Source of the DNA: SIG565 sp045646145
GTDB taxonomy: Bacteria > Bacillota > Clostridia > Oscillospirales > Acutalibacteraceae
Assembly: GCA_045646145.1 (NCBI GenBank)
Contig: JAZRKE010000037.1
Location: 1-64,000, forward strand
Direction: 5' to 3'
Length of the DNA: 64,000 nucleotides
A model generated the notes under the pieces. The model was not told the origin of the DNA. It made no database searches and saw only the letters and a program-made list of their open reading frames with translations. Positions 61,880 through 64,000 of the stretch are shown piece after piece; within the stretch, counting starts at the first letter, position 1; the number at the start of each line of letters is the position of its first letter. Position numbers and translations under genes: made by a program.

Positions 61880-62833
61880 ATGGAAAATTTAACAGTTAGT
61901 AAAGAGAAAAATGAAGCTTTAGAACTTCATAACCGAATTTTAATTAACGCCAATATGGCTTGTGCGGCCTTAGTGGAGACCTGTAAATGCTTAAAGCAGA
62001 TGCGCGATACTAAGCTCTACACAGAACTCGGTTATGAAAAGTTTGAGGATTATACAACTCAGGCGCTTAATATCAAAGAGCGTCAGGCTTATACCTACAT
62101 ATCCGCATATGAAAATCTTGGAGAGCAGTTTTTGCAGTCAAATGCAACTGTTGGAATAACTAAGTTAGCACTTTTAGCGGGCGTACCCGTAACCGAACGG
62201 CAGGAACTAGCAGAGAATAATAACCTTGCAGGGATGTCTGTGAAAGAGGTTGAGGAACTCGTCAAGGCTAACGACCAAAAGGGAGAGCAAATAAATCTTC
62301 TCACAGATGAGTTGTCCGAAAAGGATGAGCGCATCCGTGAGCTTGAGGGCGAACTCGATGAAGAGAGAAAGAAACCAACCGAGGTAGCGGTGCGGGAACC
62401 AAGCGAAGAGGAAATTGAGAAAATCCGTCAAGAAATATTAAAACAGGCTGAAGCTGATAAAAATGCTGCCCTAAAACAACAGAAAAAGGAACTTGCCGAA
62501 AAGAATAAAAAGGATATAGATTCGGCAGTGTCTGCCGCAACTGCTAAGAGTGATGCGAAAATTGAGGCGTACTCAAAACAGGTAAAAGAGCTCGAGGCGG
62601 CCAAGAACGAAGCCGATATTAAGGCTAAAGAGTTTGAAAAGAAACTCGCAGTTTCCACCTCGCCCGAGAGTGTTAAATTTACTTTTTATTTTGATGCGTT
62701 AAAGAATGACTACAACAAGCTTATTGATTCTCTTAAGAAAATTAAGGCGGAAACCCCCGAAACTGCCGAGAAGTATATAGCGGCAATGGTTAAGTTTAAA
62801 ACTATTACCGATAATTTGATAAACGAAATTTAA
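61880..62833 (+). CDS. coiled-coil element protein with N-terminal DUF3102-like region
   Basis: 317 residues. N-terminal 120 residues (LHNRILINANMACAALVETCKCLKQMRD..., KERQAYTYISAYENLG) look like a ParB-related helical domain found in phage and plasmid proteins. From 130 to 260 is a long Glu/Lys-rich coiled coil. Possible roles are DNA binding or segregation, by resemblance only. AAGGAG RBS. Confidence 0.6.
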   Translation: MENLTVSKEKNEALELHNRILINANMACAALVETCKCLKQMRDTKLYTELGYEKFEDYTTQALNIKERQAYTYISAYENLGEQFLQSNATVGITKLALLAGVPVTERQELAENNNLAGMSVKEVEELVKANDQKGEQINLLTDELSEKDERIRELEGELDEERKKPTEVAVREPSEEEIEKIRQEILKQAEADKNAALKQQKKELAEKNKKDIDSAVSAATAKSDAKIEAYSKQVKELEAAKNEADIKAKEFEKKLAVSTSPESVKFTFYFDALKNDYNKLIDSLKKIKAETPETAEKYIAAMVKFKTITDNLINEI

Positions 62834-62846
62834 GGAGGAAATTAAT

Positions 62847-63199
62847 ATGGCAAAAGGTTTAGAATTATCACTTAAAGGCGATGCGTTTTTATTACTCAAA
62901 GAAGATTTCGATTTAGTTTTGGAACGTACCGTTAACAATATGAAGGCTAAGGGCTCTGATGAGGCTACAATTACACTAAAGCTTAATATTTTACTCGAAA
63001 AGAGCACTAATTTCACCGATGAGGATGAAATTGAGGTGGACAAGCCCACCTTCACCTTCGATATAAGCTCTGTAATGCAGGTGAAGGATAAAAAGTCGGG
63101 AGTTCTCGGGGGGGGGACTACTATCTCGAGTTAGACGACAAAAGCAAGAAGTATGTTATGCGCCGCATAGGCGACAAGCAAAAGTCTATGTTTGAATAA
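62847..63199 (+). pseudogene. element gene frame-shifted at a G9 tract
   Basis: Begins MAKGLELSLKGDAFLLLKEDFDLVLE, AAGGAGG upstream. At 63108-63116 a run of nine G shifts the frame and the protein ends at 63134 after 95 residues. With seven or ten G the frame continues as GGDYYLELDDKSKKYVMRRIGD...KSMFE and stops at 63199 (about 117 residues), just before the next RBS, so the longer form is the ancestral one. Confidence 0.7.
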
Positions 63200-63209
63200 G
63201 AGGCAGATT

Positions 63210-63641
63210 ATGAATAACGCAAAAGCAATTTATAAACCTGATGAATCGGCTGAACAGGAGGCGGTCTTTCAGTGGGCTTCCTTTAATAGCGGCAAGTATC
63301 CCGAACTCGAGTTTATGTACCACGTGGCTAATGAAGGTAAGAGAACGGCTCGGTATGGTGCCGAGCTTAAGAGGATGGGGCTTAAGAACGGTGTTCCTGA
63401 TATTTGCCTCCCGATACCAAGAGGTAATTATCACGGACTGTATATTGAGATGAAGGTCGGGCGCAACGTCCCGACCGACGCTCAAGCAAAATATTTAGAA
63501 TTTTTAGCGGCACAGGGATACTGTGCCGTATGGTGCATTGGTGCAGACAATGCAATAAATATTATTAAAGCATATTTGAAGGGGGAGTTTTATCGTGATA
63601 AAGAAAATAGGCTCGATACTGCAGAGCCGAAAGGCAACTAA
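63210..63641 (+). CDS. VRR-NUC domain nuclease
   Basis: 143 residues from the ATG at 63210. Recognised by EQEAVFQWASF, the catalytic region GVPDICLPIP and YIEMKVGRNVPTDAQAKYLEFLAAQGY, the PD-D-ExK arrangement of phage VRR-NUC proteins. Thought to act in DNA repair or junction processing. Confidence 0.88.
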   Translation: MNNAKAIYKPDESAEQEAVFQWASFNSGKYPELEFMYHVANEGKRTARYGAELKRMGLKNGVPDICLPIPRGNYHGLYIEMKVGRNVPTDAQAKYLEFLAAQGYCAVWCIGADNAINIIKAYLKGEFYRDKENRLDTAEPKGN

Positions 63642-63768
63642 GAGTGAGGTTAATGCGGCATACGATAGCGTATATAATAACGCGAATAAATGTGTGCACT
63701 GTGGCGCCGTAATACCTGAAGGTACGTTATGTTGTTCTGACTGTCAAGAAAAAGTAAAGGAGACTTAA
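63595..63768 (+). CDS. small zinc-ribbon protein (57 aa)
   Basis: GTG at 63595 with GGGGAG 8 bp upstream. Fifty-seven residues, MIKKIGSILQSRKATKSEVN... then CVHCGAVIPEGTLCCSDC, a CxxC-x9-CxxC zinc site (with an extra Cys). It overlaps the end of the VRR-NUC gene by 47 bases in another frame. Confidence 0.6.
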   Translation: MIKKIGSILQSRKATKSEVNAAYDSVYNNANKCVHCGAVIPEGTLCCSDCQEKVKET

Positions 63769-63770
63769 AT

Positions 63771-63962
63771 ATGAAATTTACAGAGAAAAACGATAGCGGC
63801 ATAGAGCTGCATTTGGATTTAGAAGAGCGCGAGCTTTTATATAATGCCTTGCGCCATTATTCTGCATACGGTAAAGATAACAGTTACATAATCGAGCAGA
63901 TACCTAAAATTTGCGAGATTATGAATGTACTTGATTTACCTGAATTCAAAAGAGGAGGTTGA
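63771..63962 (+). CDS. small acidic element protein (63 aa)
   Basis: MKFTEKNDSGIELHLDLEERELLYNALRHYSAYG..., helical, acidic. AAAGGAG lies upstream, inside the end of the zinc-ribbon gene. Unknown function. Confidence 0.55.
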   Translation: MKFTEKNDSGIELHLDLEERELLYNALRHYSAYGKDNSYIIEQIPKICEIMNVLDLPEFKRGG

Positions 63963-63968
63963 TATCAA

Positions 63969-64000
63969 ATGTCTGATATTAAAAACAATTACGGTGTAAA
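63969..64000 (+). CDS. gene truncated by the window end
   Basis: GAGGAGG (63952-63958) precedes the ATG at 63969; only MSDIKNNYGV is visible. Product unknown. Confidence 0.4.
   Translation, partial: MSDIKNNYGV

Overview
The window looks like a chromosome segment of a low-to-moderate-GC, Gram-positive-type Clostridia genome, probably a gut-type Oscillospiraceae/Ruminococcaceae relative. The evidence is the Firmicutes gene order rpsB-tsf-pyrH-frr-uppS-cdsA-dxr-rseP-ispG-polC, a PolC-type replicative polymerase, AGGAGG-type ribosome binding sites, frequent short intergenic terminators and several protein families typical of anaerobic Clostridia (Hrb/rubrerythrin, DUF1846, DUF5662). No species is claimed.

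Region 1 (1-17 kb): a short repeat-bearing leader, then translation factors (rpsB, tsf), a half-size ABC exporter with its own promoter and terminator, UMP kinase, ribosome recycling, isoprenoid/phospholipid synthesis (uppS, cdsA, dxr, ispG), the RseP protease and a PolC that has no proofreading exonuclease domain. A G5/M23 cell-wall peptidase and a DUF1846 protein follow. Region 2 (17.5-26 kb): rlmB, a large degenerate P-type-ATPase-like membrane protein without the catalytic aspartate, an O-antigen-ligase-like protein, metG, tatD, an Asn/Lys/Gln-rich microprotein behind an RBS-masking hairpin, and enolase. Region 3 (26-37 kb): birA, a low-molecular-weight tyrosine phosphatase, a DUF5662 protein, cysK and a seven-gene arginine cluster argG-H-C-J-B-D-F behind ArgR-box-like sites. 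Region 4 (37-42.7 kb): a divergent SLOG/XRE pair, shikimate kinase, a flavoprotein-rubredoxin-rubrerythrin fusion and a zinc uptake operon.

Region 5 (39.9-47.1 kb) is repeat-rich. It holds one intact initiator tRNA (minus strand), three degenerate elements that copy its 3' end together with a terminator, two 197-bp direct repeats around a membrane-protein gene, and three arrays of miniature hairpins. A four-helix-bundle gene and an orphan SdpR/SdpI pair lie among them. Region 6 (47-52 kb) has membrane proteins, a TetR regulator, GtrA, ribulose-phosphate epimerase and a phosphohexomutase.

Region 7 (about 53.0 kb to the window end) is one end of an integrated mobile element, probably a prophage or related integrative element. 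A large serine recombinase sits at the boundary, and the chromosomal cysteine-rich gene next to it has lost its 5' end, so the element appears to have inserted into that gene. Inward from the recombinase come small membrane genes, a CI-like repressor, a 442-bp control region bounded by 18-bp perfect inverted repeats and containing a perfect operator palindrome, a Cro-like regulator, a DUF4406/DnaD-like protein, an HUH-like replication protein preceded by a 15-bp-arm inverted repeat, PcfK/PcfJ-like proteins, a coiled-coil protein, a gene broken at a G9 tract and a VRR-NUC nuclease. The other end of the element lies outside the window.
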